A stretch of 64,000 bases of DNA, taken from assembly GCA_937127245.1 (NCBI GenBank), contig CAKZLU010000012.1, positions 1 through 64,000 of the forward strand, given 5' to 3'. The position numbers and the translations under genes were made by a program. The stretch is from an uncultured Actinomycetes bacterium (GTDB lineage: Bacteria > Actinomycetota > Geothermincolia > Fen-727 > JACVIW01). Shown here piece after piece: positions 27,024 to 35,396 of the stretch (position 1 is the stretch's first letter; every line of letters begins with the position of its first letter). Under the pieces are notes generated by a model. The model did no database searches. It saw only the letters and a list, made by a program, of their open reading frames with translations, and was not told the DNA's origin.

Positions 27024-29075
27024 ATGGCAGAGTGGATACCTTTTTGTTCCGCGGGGGCTTCTCTTATCGGGCTCCTTTTCGCTGGCATGTTTGCGGTTCT
27101 CGTGATGAGAGCTGATGCTGGAAACGAGAGAATGCAGGAAATCTCCAGTTCAATTCAGGAAGGTGCGCGGGCTTTTATTCGTCGCGAGTATCAGTATGTT
27201 TTCGTATTTATGGTTTTGCTCGTAATCCTACTCTCGGTCGCGCTTAGAGGTCAGAGCGGCTGGCAAATAGCCATTTGCTACGTTTTCGGCGCTGCCTGCT
27301 CTCTGACAGCTGGCTTTGTGGGCTTGACTATTGCGACGAAGGCTAACGCTCGGACCACCCAGGGAGCTCGGTCGGGTGTGGCGAACGCTTTGAGGATTGC
27401 TTTCAGGAGTGGCGCAGTCATGGGTTTGACTGTCGCTGGACTTGGCCTTCTTGGCATATCGATCTGCTACCTGCTTTTCGAGGTGTGGCTCGGGGTTTAC
27501 AACTCATCTAACATTATTCTCGGGTTCTCCCTTGGCGCGTCCAGCGTGGCGCTTTTCGCGAGAGTGGGTGGAGGAATTTTCACGAAAGCGGCAGACGTCG
27601 GGGCTGACCTTGTTGGCAAGGTCGAGGCGGGAATTCCTGAGGACGATCCGCGGAATCCTGCCGTTATTGCTGATAATGTTGGGGACAACGTCGGGGACGT
27701 CGCTGGAATGGGGGCTGACCTGTATGAATCATATGTTGCGGCTATTGTCGCTCCGATTGCCATAGCGTCTTCCGGTGTCATTTTCCAAAAACTCGGGGCG
27801 AAAGGAATGGTACTTCCACTCGCCCTCGCCGGCGCGGGAATGATATGTTCGGTCATCGGGACCGCGCTCGTGCGGACAAAGAAATCAGAAAAGGTGCAGC
27901 AGGCGCTCACTTTTTCCACGTACGCCACTGCCGTTCTCTCAACTGTTGCCTCATTTTTTATAGTCTGGGGTTTGCTCGGGTGGAAATACATAGGGTTTTT
28001 CTGGTCGCTTCTCATGGGGATATCCTCAGGTATTGTCGTCGGGCTTGTTAGCGAGTACTTTACGTCGAGCAAATTCAAACCGGTTAAAGAAATCGCGAAA
28101 TCTTCTCAAACGGGCGCGGCGACAACAATAATTCGTGGTCTTGCCGTCGGAATGCTGTCCGCCGCAATTCCCATCGTGATGGTCGCGATCGCGATGGGGG
28201 TCTCGTTCGTGACGGGAAACAGGACCATCGCCAACGGGGGCGGAATCTATGCGATTGGTCTTGCCGCGCTTGGAATGCTCGTGACTACCGGAATGGTTGT
28301 ATCGGTTGACGCGTACGGACCGGTCGCCGATAACGCCGGCGGTATTTCTGAAATGGCGCAGCTCGAGCCGGAGGTCAGGGAGATAACCGACGGGCTTGAC
28401 GCTGTGGGTAATACAACCGCCGCAATCGGAAAGGGATTCGCGATCGGGTCGGCCGCGCTTGCCGCGCTGGCTCTTTTCGCCGCGTACTCACAGGCTACCA
28501 ATCTTTCTGTAATCAACCTCGTCGGTGATTATAAATTCATTGTGGGCTTGCTGCTCGGCGGGGTGTTGCCGTTCATTTTCGCTGCGCTCGCTCTCAACGC
28601 TGTTGGAAGAGCCGCTTTTTCGGTTGTAGAGGAAGTGAGGAAGCAGTTTAAGGAAATTCCCGGACTCAGAGAAGGAGAACACGGGGTAAGACCCGATTAC
28701 GCAAAATGTGTTGACATGACAACGAGAACTGCGGTTTATGAAATGTTGCTTCCGGGTTCCCTTGCTGTGATTGTTCCTCTTCTGGTCGGCAGGTTCTTGG
28801 GGAAAGAAGCTCTCGCCGGTTTCCTCGGCTGCGCCCTGGTAAGCGGTTTTATTCTTGCGATACTCATGGCAAACGCTGGCGGGGCATGGGATAACGCCAA
28901 AAAATTCATTGAAGGCGGAGAGTTTGGCGGTAAAGGGACCCCGACTCACGCTTCGGCTGTTGTTGGGGACACCGTTGGAGATCCTTTCAAGGATACCGCA
29001 GGACCCTCAATGAACATATTGATAAAGGTCATGACAGTGGTATCGCTTATCTTCGTGCCGCTTTTCCTCAGGTAG
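27024..29075 (+). CDS. hppA: Membrane-bound ion-pumping pyrophosphatase, K+-dependent type
   Basis: 683 residues with about 16 membrane segments. It couples pyrophosphate hydrolysis to H+ or Na+ export. The substrate site is visible: GGGIFTKAADVGADLVGKVE, DDPRNPAVIADNVGDNVGD and, near the C-terminus, GDTVGDPFKDTAGPSMNIL. GNTTAAIGKGFAIGSAAL has Ala where K+-independent enzymes have Lys (GNTTKA), so this is the K+-dependent subfamily; that subfamily contains both Na+ and H+ pumps. ATG after GGGAGG. Monocistronic by spacing. Confidence 0.95.
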   Translation: MAEWIPFCSAGASLIGLLFAGMFAVLVMRADAGNERMQEISSSIQEGARAFIRREYQYVFVFMVLLVILLSVALRGQSGWQIAICYVFGAACSLTAGFVGLTIATKANARTTQGARSGVANALRIAFRSGAVMGLTVAGLGLLGISICYLLFEVWLGVYNSSNIILGFSLGASSVALFARVGGGIFTKAADVGADLVGKVEAGIPEDDPRNPAVIADNVGDNVGDVAGMGADLYESYVAAIVAPIAIASSGVIFQKLGAKGMVLPLALAGAGMICSVIGTALVRTKKSEKVQQALTFSTYATAVLSTVASFFIVWGLLGWKYIGFFWSLLMGISSGIVVGLVSEYFTSSKFKPVKEIAKSSQTGAATTIIRGLAVGMLSAAIPIVMVAIAMGVSFVTGNRTIANGGGIYAIGLAALGMLVTTGMVVSVDAYGPVADNAGGISEMAQLEPEVREITDGLDAVGNTTAAIGKGFAIGSAALAALALFAAYSQATNLSVINLVGDYKFIVGLLLGGVLPFIFAALALNAVGRAAFSVVEEVRKQFKEIPGLREGEHGVRPDYAKCVDMTTRTAVYEMLLPGSLAVIVPLLVGRFLGKEALAGFLGCALVSGFILAILMANAGGAWDNAKKFIEGGEFGGKGTPTHASAVVGDTVGDPFKDTAGPSMNILIKVMTVVSLIFVPLFLR

Positions 29076-29109
29076 TTTTATAAGCTGGCCTACCGTGAAG
29101 CGAGGATAA

Positions 29110-29133
29110 TATATCTGATTTTATATCTGATTT
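29110..29133. repeat. Tandem 12-bp repeat, two copies
   Basis: TATATCTGATTT occurs twice in exact tandem (29110-29121 and 29122-29133) in the hppA-topA gap, about 30 bases before a possible -35 (TTGACC, 29162-29167). It may be a binding site or simple slippage. Confidence 0.6.
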
Positions 29134-29199
29134 AGTTGGGTCCGCTCCATTGCGGCCGAAATTGACCCTATCTTTTATCATCCTGTACACTCTTTTGCC

Positions 29200-31257
29200 A
29201 TGAAACTAATTATCACTGAGAAAAACCAAACGGCGAAAAGGATAGCCCAAGTACTCTCGGACGGAAAGGCTCGCCGGGAGGGCGGACCGAGAAGCACGCT
29301 TTACGCCTTTAAGCTCGACGGGGAAGACGTAAAGTGCCTCGGGTTGCGGGGCCATATAATGAAGGTCGATTTTCCGCCTGAGTTCAGGCAATGGCAAGAT
29401 GTCGAGCCACGCGAACTCGTTGACGCTGAGATTCTCAAGGTGCCTTCCGAGAAAACGCTGGTCTCCGCTGTGAAGAAACTTGCGAAAAGCGCCGATAAGA
29501 TTGTGATTGCTACTGACTACGACAGGGAAGGAGAACTCATCGGCGCGGATGTGGCATCTCTGATACGTGATGTTAACCCGAGAGCCGAAATCAAAAGGGC
29601 GAGATTCTCTTCATTAACACCGACTGAAATAAAGAAGGCCTTTTCCTCGCTGGAGGAGATTGACGAAGGGCTTGCCCGCGCGGGTGAGGCGAGGCAAGAC
29701 ATTGATTTGATCTGGGGCGCGGCTCTGACAAGATTCATTTCTCTTGCAACAACGAGGCTCGGGCAGAGGTTTCTTTCTGTGGGGAGGGTTCAAAGCCCGA
29801 CCCTCGCCCTGGTGGTTCAGCGAGAGAATGAAATTCAATCTTTTATTCCTGAAGATTACTGGCAGGTAAAGGCGAGGCTTAAAAGCGACGGCGAGGAGTT
29901 CGTCGCTACTCATAAAACGGAACGATTCGACAGCCAGGAGAAAGCAAAAAGGGCATACGAGAAAGTCAAAGGCAAAGGGGTTATAGTTTCCGCGCAAGTG
30001 AGGAAGAGGAAAATCGCCCCGCCATCGCCGTTCAACACCACGGCTTTTATCGCCGCAGCATCCGCTTTGAGGGTTTCACCGGCAAGGGCTATGGAGCTCG
30101 CCGAAAATCTTTATTCTCGGGGTTACATAAGTTATCCGCGTGTTGATAATACCGTTTATCCGTCAACGCTCTCGATTAGGTCTGTGCTTAAGTCAATTTC
30201 ATCCGCGGATGTCGTCGGTGAACTGGCTCTCGAACTTCTGGGGAAAGATTCTTACAAACCAACCAGGGGGAAAACCACCGCGACTGACCATCCCCCCATC
30301 TATCCGACGGATTCGGCCAGAAAAGAGGAACTCACGCCCACTGAGTGGAAGATATACGAACTCGTCGTTCGGCGGTTTCTCGCGACAATATCCGACCCGG
30401 CGGAGGCCGAATCGATGCGGCTTGATATAGACATCAACGGGGAGCCGTTTGTCGCTAAGGGGGATGTGATAAAAGAGGAAGGTTTCCTGCGCTATTACCC
30501 CTATTTTCGGAAAAAGGACGAGGAGTTGCCTGCTTTGAAGGAGGGGGATGAAGTAAGGGTACTCGAGGGAATCATCGAGAAAAAGCAGACCCAACCTCCC
30601 CCTCGCTATACCGAAGGAAAACTTATCGAAAAAATGGAGGAGGAGGGGCTCGGCACAAAGTCAACAAGGCACATTATTGTTCAGAATCTTATAGAGAGAG
30701 GTTACATTTACGGATCTCCGCTAAGACCGAGCGAAACGGGTATTGCTGTCGCTTCCGCGCTCGAGCGTCACGCCACTCATGTCACTACCCCCGAAATGAC
30801 CGCAAGACTTGAAATGGACATGGATGCGATTGTTGAGAGGGAAAGAACTCTCGAGGGCGTGATCGAGGAGTCCAGGGTAATGCTGAAGGAAATACTTGAG
30901 GGCATGGAGGAGAAGAAGAGTCAGATATCCCAGGAGATCAGGAACGGCATCAGGGGAGACATGGTCCTCGGAGTGTGCCCTTCCTGCGGGGGGGAGATCC
31001 GTATAAGAAAAGCCAAGAAGACCGGAAAGAGATTTGCGGGCTGCGGAAATTATCCTGAATGCGAAACGCTTTATCCGCTTCCCCAGAGCGGGGGGGTTTT
31101 GGCGACAGGGGAAATATGCGAACAATGTGGCACTCCGAAGGTTCGCATCATAAACAAGGGTCGAAAGCCCTGGGAGCTCTGTCTTGACCCGAACTGTCCG
31201 AGAAAGAACAGGTATGAAGCCGGTAAAGCGTCGCGCAAAAAGAGCGGTAAAAACTGA
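29200..31257 (+). CDS. topA: DNA topoisomerase I (type IA), archaeal-like subtype
   Basis: 685 residues. Toprim start KLIITEKNQTAKRIAQVLS and DYDREGELIG metal motif; SVGRVQSPTLALVV; catalytic Tyr in YISYPRVDNTVYP; two C-terminal four-Cys zinc ribbons (CPSCGGEIRIRKAKKTGKRF region and CEQC ... CPRK). Usual bacterial TopA opens KLVIVESPAKAKTI and has TYMRTDS at the catalytic Tyr, so this sequence groups by eye with archaeal topoisomerase I. It relaxes negative supercoils. No ribosome binding site precedes ATG 29200, and a possible promoter (TTGACC at 29162) would give an almost leaderless mRNA. Confidence 0.9.
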   Translation: MKLIITEKNQTAKRIAQVLSDGKARREGGPRSTLYAFKLDGEDVKCLGLRGHIMKVDFPPEFRQWQDVEPRELVDAEILKVPSEKTLVSAVKKLAKSADKIVIATDYDREGELIGADVASLIRDVNPRAEIKRARFSSLTPTEIKKAFSSLEEIDEGLARAGEARQDIDLIWGAALTRFISLATTRLGQRFLSVGRVQSPTLALVVQRENEIQSFIPEDYWQVKARLKSDGEEFVATHKTERFDSQEKAKRAYEKVKGKGVIVSAQVRKRKIAPPSPFNTTAFIAAASALRVSPARAMELAENLYSRGYISYPRVDNTVYPSTLSIRSVLKSISSADVVGELALELLGKDSYKPTRGKTTATDHPPIYPTDSARKEELTPTEWKIYELVVRRFLATISDPAEAESMRLDIDINGEPFVAKGDVIKEEGFLRYYPYFRKKDEELPALKEGDEVRVLEGIIEKKQTQPPPRYTEGKLIEKMEEEGLGTKSTRHIIVQNLIERGYIYGSPLRPSETGIAVASALERHATHVTTPEMTARLEMDMDAIVERERTLEGVIEESRVMLKEILEGMEEKKSQISQEIRNGIRGDMVLGVCPSCGGEIRIRKAKKTGKRFAGCGNYPECETLYPLPQSGGVLATGEICEQCGTPKVRIINKGRKPWELCLDPNCPRKNRYEAGKASRKKSGKN

Positions 31258-31296
31258 TTGCAAACCCCGATTCACTCTCTCTTCGAGGAGGCAAAC

Positions 31297-32220
31297 GTGG
31301 AAAAGGTCACGGTATTTGGCGCTGGAAATGTTGGCGCAACTGTAGCGTTTTTCTTAAGCCACAGCCTGGAATTGGAGATTTCCCTGATAGATATTGATGG
31401 TGACAAGGCTCGGGGTGTCGCCCTGGACATTGCTCACTCTCTCCCCGTCTTGGGACTTTCATCTCGCCTTGAGGGGGGAAGCGATCCTGGGCTTGTCGAG
31501 GGCTCTTCTCTGGTGATAGTGACCGCCGGTTTTGCTCGGCGACCCGGAATGTCAAGGTCTGAACTTTCAGGTGAAAATGCGAAGATTGTACGGCAGATAG
31601 CCAGGGAGTGTTCGGTACTTGCCGAAAAATGTATCGCCGTAATCGTTACTAACCCTGTCGATGAGATGACGTATCTTTTCTGGAAAGAGTCCGGTTTTAC
31701 GCACGATAAGGTCATGGGTATGGCCGGCGTGCTCGACACGTCAAGGTTTTTGTATTACCTGAAAACTGTAGCCGGACTTGACCCCAAGAGCACGCGGGCA
31801 ATGGTGCTTGGCACGCACGGAGATGACATGATACCACTCACCAACTGGTCGAGGCACTGTGGGAAAAGTCTTGAGGAGGTTGTTGACGGAAAGGCTCTTG
31901 ATGAGTGCATAGAGAAAACGAGGGGCGCCGGGGCCGAGATAGTTTCTCTGCTCAAAAGCGGAAGCGCCTATTACGCTCCTGCCGTTTCCGTGTCAATAAT
32001 GGCTCGCCAGATTCTTCAAGATACGGGAAACGTCGTTCCCGTCTCGGCGTATCTGACGGGCGAATATGGAATTGAGGATGTATTCATAGGCGTGCCGACA
32101 AGATTGAATCGTAAGGGTGTGGCTGAGGTTGTTGAGCTTCCTCTTTCCGAGCGGGAGCTTGGGGATTTAAGACGGTGCGCCAGCAGAGTGAGAAAGAGGG
32201 TCGGTGAAATTTTGGTCTGA
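31297..32220 (+). CDS. mdh: NAD-dependent malate dehydrogenase (LDH-like family)
   Basis: 307 residues from GTG 31297 (GGAGG five bases upstream): MEKVTVFGAGNVGAT is the Rossmann start. The substrate loop AGFARRPGMSRSEL has Arg where lactate dehydrogenases have Gln, indicating malate/oxaloacetate. VTNPVDEMTYLFWKESGF, GVLDTSRF and the active-site His in GTHGDDMIPL are present. Followed 57 bases later by the fumarase alpha gene: consecutive steps of the C4 part of the TCA cycle. Confidence 0.92.
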   Translation: MEKVTVFGAGNVGATVAFFLSHSLELEISLIDIDGDKARGVALDIAHSLPVLGLSSRLEGGSDPGLVEGSSLVIVTAGFARRPGMSRSELSGENAKIVRQIARECSVLAEKCIAVIVTNPVDEMTYLFWKESGFTHDKVMGMAGVLDTSRFLYYLKTVAGLDPKSTRAMVLGTHGDDMIPLTNWSRHCGKSLEEVVDGKALDECIEKTRGAGAEIVSLLKSGSAYYAPAVSVSIMARQILQDTGNVVPVSAYLTGEYGIEDVFIGVPTRLNRKGVAEVVELPLSERELGDLRRCASRVRKRVGEILV

Positions 32221-32277
32221 ATATTTATTGGATATGTTTTTCCAAGCGTTCAGCGTGTACTCAAGGACGACAGTTTT

Positions 32278-33156
32278 ATGAGGGAGATAAAGGCTGAATA
32301 TATCGGTGAGATTGTCTATTCTCTCTGCCTTGATGTTTCTTTCAGGCTTCCGCCCGATGTCCAGAAGTGTATCGAGCAAGCGCTTTCCGCCGAGGAGTCC
32401 GAGCGAGGCAGGAATATCCTAAACCTGCTCCTCGAGAACGCTTTTCTTGCCGGGGAAAACAGCGTGCCCATTTGCCAGGACACAGGCCTTTTTTCCGTGA
32501 TGCTTTTTGTGGGTAAAGATACGTTTATCTCGGGCGATATTCGATATGAGGTTGAAGACGCGGTAAGGCGCGCCACTGCTGATGGAGCGCTCAGGGCTTC
32601 AGTTGCTTCCAACCCTCTCGGCGAGAGAAAAAACACCGGGGATAACACTCCGGTAGGGATAACCTGCTCAAGACACTCGCTTGAAGGCACGTATCTTGGC
32701 TTGATGGCGAAAGGTGGGGGTTCGGAAATGGGAAGCGCCATTAAGATGCTCTCCCCTTCATCTGGAATAGATGGGGTTGTTGAATTCGTGAAAGAAGTCG
32801 TTTCAACGAAAGGTCCTTCCGCCTGCCCCCCGCTATTTTTGGGAATAGGCGTCGGAGGAAGTTTTGATCTAAGCGCCAGGCTCGCAAAAACGGCGCTGAT
32901 GGCTCCCTTTGACATCGATGACGTTCCCCTTTTCATCCTGGATGCTGGAGGGGGGCAGAGAAGCGGGGTTTCCAAAAAATGTGAGGAAGCTATTCTAAAC
33001 GCGGTGAACATGACGGGAATCGGTCCGGGAGGTTTTGGAGGACGCATGACATGCCTCGGCGTAAGGGTTTTTGAAGCGCCATGCCACATCGCAAACCTGC
33101 CGGTTGCCGTGTGTCTGAACTGCCATGCGCTGCGGAGAAAGATAGTTCAGATATAA
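32278..33156 (+). CDS. Fumarate hydratase class I, alpha (N-terminal) subunit
   Basis: 292 residues, the Fe-S domain of two-subunit class I fumarase/tartrate dehydratase. Cluster-binding cysteines are in PICQDTG, a later NPLGERKNTGDNTPVGI region, and ACPPLFLGIGVGGSFDL. GGIGPGGFGGRMTCLGV-type ending supports the assignment (GIGPGGFGGRMTCL here). Oxygen-sensitive [4Fe-4S] enzyme, fits anaerobic life. ATG 32278, AAGGA nine bases upstream. Its partner subunit is not next: an MFS gene intervenes. Confidence 0.92.
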   Translation: MREIKAEYIGEIVYSLCLDVSFRLPPDVQKCIEQALSAEESERGRNILNLLLENAFLAGENSVPICQDTGLFSVMLFVGKDTFISGDIRYEVEDAVRRATADGALRASVASNPLGERKNTGDNTPVGITCSRHSLEGTYLGLMAKGGGSEMGSAIKMLSPSSGIDGVVEFVKEVVSTKGPSACPPLFLGIGVGGSFDLSARLAKTALMAPFDIDDVPLFILDAGGGQRSGVSKKCEEAILNAVNMTGIGPGGFGGRMTCLGVRVFEAPCHIANLPVAVCLNCHALRRKIVQI

Positions 33157-33167
33157 GGGTCGACCAC

Positions 33168-34625
33168 TTGAAAGAGAAAGATGAATCCAATTTAAGAGGG
33201 AATGAGGATAGAAAAAACGAGCAAGCCAGTGAGCCTTCCGCTGGAGTAAAGTTCGATTTCCCTGCCTACAAAAAAATACTCAAAAACCGCGGCTTTCTGG
33301 CTCTCTGGGTTGCGCAGGGCGTATCCGGAATCGGAGACTGGGTCATAGTCGGGGTTCTTCTCGATAAAGTGAACCGTTACGGTGGCGCCACCGGTCTGGC
33401 ATGGATGATGACTTTCAGATTTCTTCCCGCCTTTCTTTTCGGTCTGATGGCTGGGGCGATCGTTGACAGGCTCGAGCGCAAGACAACGCTTGTGTTTTGT
33501 GATTTCGCAAGAGGGACTCTCGTGTTTCTTCTCGCGTTCTCAGATTCACTCCCGATGATCTGCGGGCTTGTTTTCGGGATAGAGTGTTTTTCCCTCGTCT
33601 TCGGTCCCGCAAGGGATTCGTCCATTCCCGATATAGTTGATTCGGAGGATATAGTCGCGGCAAACTCTTTGATGTCCACGAGCACCTATCTTACGATGGC
33701 TTTGGGCACAATGATTGCCACGGTGATTCTTGGTTTCGCACAACTGATATATAAAGCTTTCCCCTTACTGCATTTTATGGACGGTGCTCAGTTTCAACAT
33801 AGGTTTGCTTTCATTGTTGACGCTTTAAGCTTCTTTGCCTCGGCTATGCTTATTTTTACGATCTCCTTCCCGAGAAGATGGCAATCCAGGCAAAAGATAT
33901 CAAGAGCTCAAATGTTTAAGGACATGAGTGAAGGAATTCGTTTCATGAGGTCGGAGCCGCTGACCAGGTCAATACTGGGCGTTATGATAATAGGGTTTAT
34001 CGGTGGCGGGTCACTTTATGTTCTCGGAGCGCCGTTTGCGAGGCAGGTCATGGCCGCTACGGGAGCCAAGTTCACTCTCATCCTCACGTGTCTTTTAGCC
34101 GGTGTGGTTCTCGGAGCCGCTCTTGCCCCTATGCTACAGAACGTGTTTCCCAGAGAGATATGGTTTGGAAGAGCTGTCATAGGCTTCGGTCTGGTCATGC
34201 TCATATTCACTATGATCGACTTCTATCCGCTTTGTCTTATTGTCATATTCTTCGGGGGCATCTTGTTGGGATTTCTGCTCGTGACTGCTTATACGATGCT
34301 TCATGAAAACCTCTCGAACGACGTACGTGGGCGGGTGTTTGCGGCAATGCAAACGATTATGCGGACATGCCTTTTAATTTCGATGGGAATATTTGCGGTA
34401 ATTGCCCGTCTTATCGAGATATGGATTCCATGGAAACAGGACAACCCAGCAAAGAAAGTGCTGAATCTCGGATTCATGGAAAAGAGCTTTTACCCTGCAA
34501 TGATAGCGCTCATGATTGGCGCTTTCGTTGTCATAATTGGGGGATGGCTTTCTGTTAGAAGTTTCAGGAAGCTCAAAATCAGCTCGGGTGGTGGAATTGT
34601 TGAAGGAGATAACAACGCCGTTTAA
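33168..34625 (+). CDS. MFS transporter (exporter-like) between the two fumarase genes
   Basis: 485 residues, about 10-12 membrane helices. LALWVAQGVSGIGDWVIVG, the RFLPAFLFGLMAGAIVDRLER loop (MFS motif A region) and PARDSSIPDIVDSEDIVAANS are typical of the enterobactin-exporter/macrolide-efflux-like MFS group. Substrate unknown. TTG 33168 is eight bases after AAGGG; earlier in-frame GTG 33111 and ATG 33081 lie inside the fumarase alpha gene. The 3' end overlaps the start of the beta gene. In some actinobacteria an MFS domain is annotated fused to dTMP kinase (from memory); here tmk lies 0.8 kb downstream. Confidence 0.9.
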   Translation: MKEKDESNLRGNEDRKNEQASEPSAGVKFDFPAYKKILKNRGFLALWVAQGVSGIGDWVIVGVLLDKVNRYGGATGLAWMMTFRFLPAFLFGLMAGAIVDRLERKTTLVFCDFARGTLVFLLAFSDSLPMICGLVFGIECFSLVFGPARDSSIPDIVDSEDIVAANSLMSTSTYLTMALGTMIATVILGFAQLIYKAFPLLHFMDGAQFQHRFAFIVDALSFFASAMLIFTISFPRRWQSRQKISRAQMFKDMSEGIRFMRSEPLTRSILGVMIIGFIGGGSLYVLGAPFARQVMAATGAKFTLILTCLLAGVVLGAALAPMLQNVFPREIWFGRAVIGFGLVMLIFTMIDFYPLCLIVIFFGGILLGFLLVTAYTMLHENLSNDVRGRVFAAMQTIMRTCLLISMGIFAVIARLIEIWIPWKQDNPAKKVLNLGFMEKSFYPAMIALMIGAFVVIIGGWLSVRSFRKLKISSGGGIVEGDNNAV

Positions 34626-35157
34626 ACCAGAACTTATCGAGTCTTTAAGATGCGGTGAAGATTTGTTGATTTCCGGTTTCGCTTTTACTATGAGGGACGC
34701 GTCGCTGAGCAGGACCAGTAAGCTTCTGTCCGAGGGGATGCCGTTGCCTTTTGATCTTGATTGTTCCCTTATATTTTACGCCGGTCCTACTCCACCCACG
34801 AGGGATAAACCCTTTGGGGCAATCGGCCCAACCACAAGCGCGAGGTTGGATGGATACCTTGAGATGCTTTTTAAACTGGGGGTTGCTGCTACTTTGGGAA
34901 AAGGTCCGAGGACCGCGGAGGCGGTTCTCCTCCACTCTGAATACATGAGGGTATATTTTGCCGCCGTAGGAGGTCTTGGCGCGCTTTATGCCAGACATGT
35001 CAGGTCGCATGAAATCGTTGCTTTCCCGGAACTGGGATGCGAGGCTGTCTCGAGAGTGGAGCTCGACCGATTTCCAGCGCTCGTGGCGATTGACAGCGAA
35101 GGGCGGGATTTTTTTCAAAAAGAGTACAGGACCTGGTCTGGGAGTTTTTCGGATTGA
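34600..35157 (+). CDS. Fumarate hydratase class I, beta (C-terminal) subunit
   Basis: 185 residues: EITTPFKPELIESLRCGEDLLISG, then YAGPTPPTRDKPFGAIGPTTSARLDGY, the swivelling domain that completes the active site of class I fumarase with the alpha subunit at 32278-33156. TTG 34600 (MKEITTPF) gives the family's start; GTG 34588/34591 and TTG 34597 are close alternatives. The start lies 26 bases inside the MFS gene, so it is coupled to the transporter rather than to its own partner. Confidence 0.9.
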   Translation: MKEITTPFKPELIESLRCGEDLLISGFAFTMRDASLSRTSKLLSEGMPLPFDLDCSLIFYAGPTPPTRDKPFGAIGPTTSARLDGYLEMLFKLGVAATLGKGPRTAEAVLLHSEYMRVYFAAVGGLGALYARHVRSHEIVAFPELGCEAVSRVELDRFPALVAIDSEGRDFFQKEYRTWSGSFSD

Positions 35158-35294
35158 GAAGAATCCCTTAAATATAAGATTCTTAAATACATAAATGCCG
35201 TATTCAGGTTTGTTGTTTCGGGTAGACTCAAAGTGGTCTCGGGCAGCGCAGGTTTGGATAATGCATGAGCGGGAAGAGCATTATCTTTACTGGC

Positions 35295-35305
35295 GGTGAT
35301 AAAAG
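35295..35305 (+). promoter_or_regulatory. Possible extended -10 promoter of tmk operon
   Basis: GGTGATAAAAG has a TGn-TAAAAG extended -10, about 92 bases before the tmk ATG. It is weaker than the hppA promoter and has no clear -35. The repeat pair at 35323-35375 would then lie in the leader RNA. Confidence 0.25.
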
Positions 35306-35322
35306 AGATTATTACAATTAAT

Positions 35323-35375
35323 CAAACATTTCCTGATTGCGGAGGAGATATCAGATTGTTGGCAAACATTTCCTG
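35323..35375. repeat. 13-bp direct repeat, 40-base period, before tmk
   Basis: CAAACATTTCCTG occurs at 35323-35335 and 35363-35375. Between them is GCGGAGGAGATATC, and a tiny frame from TTG 35356 (19 codons, TAG ending at 35415) could be a leader peptide overlapping tmk. The two boxes, four helical turns apart, could be protein-binding sites. Confidence 0.55.
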
Positions 35376-35396
35376 GTTTTTTGAGGGGGAAACGGC

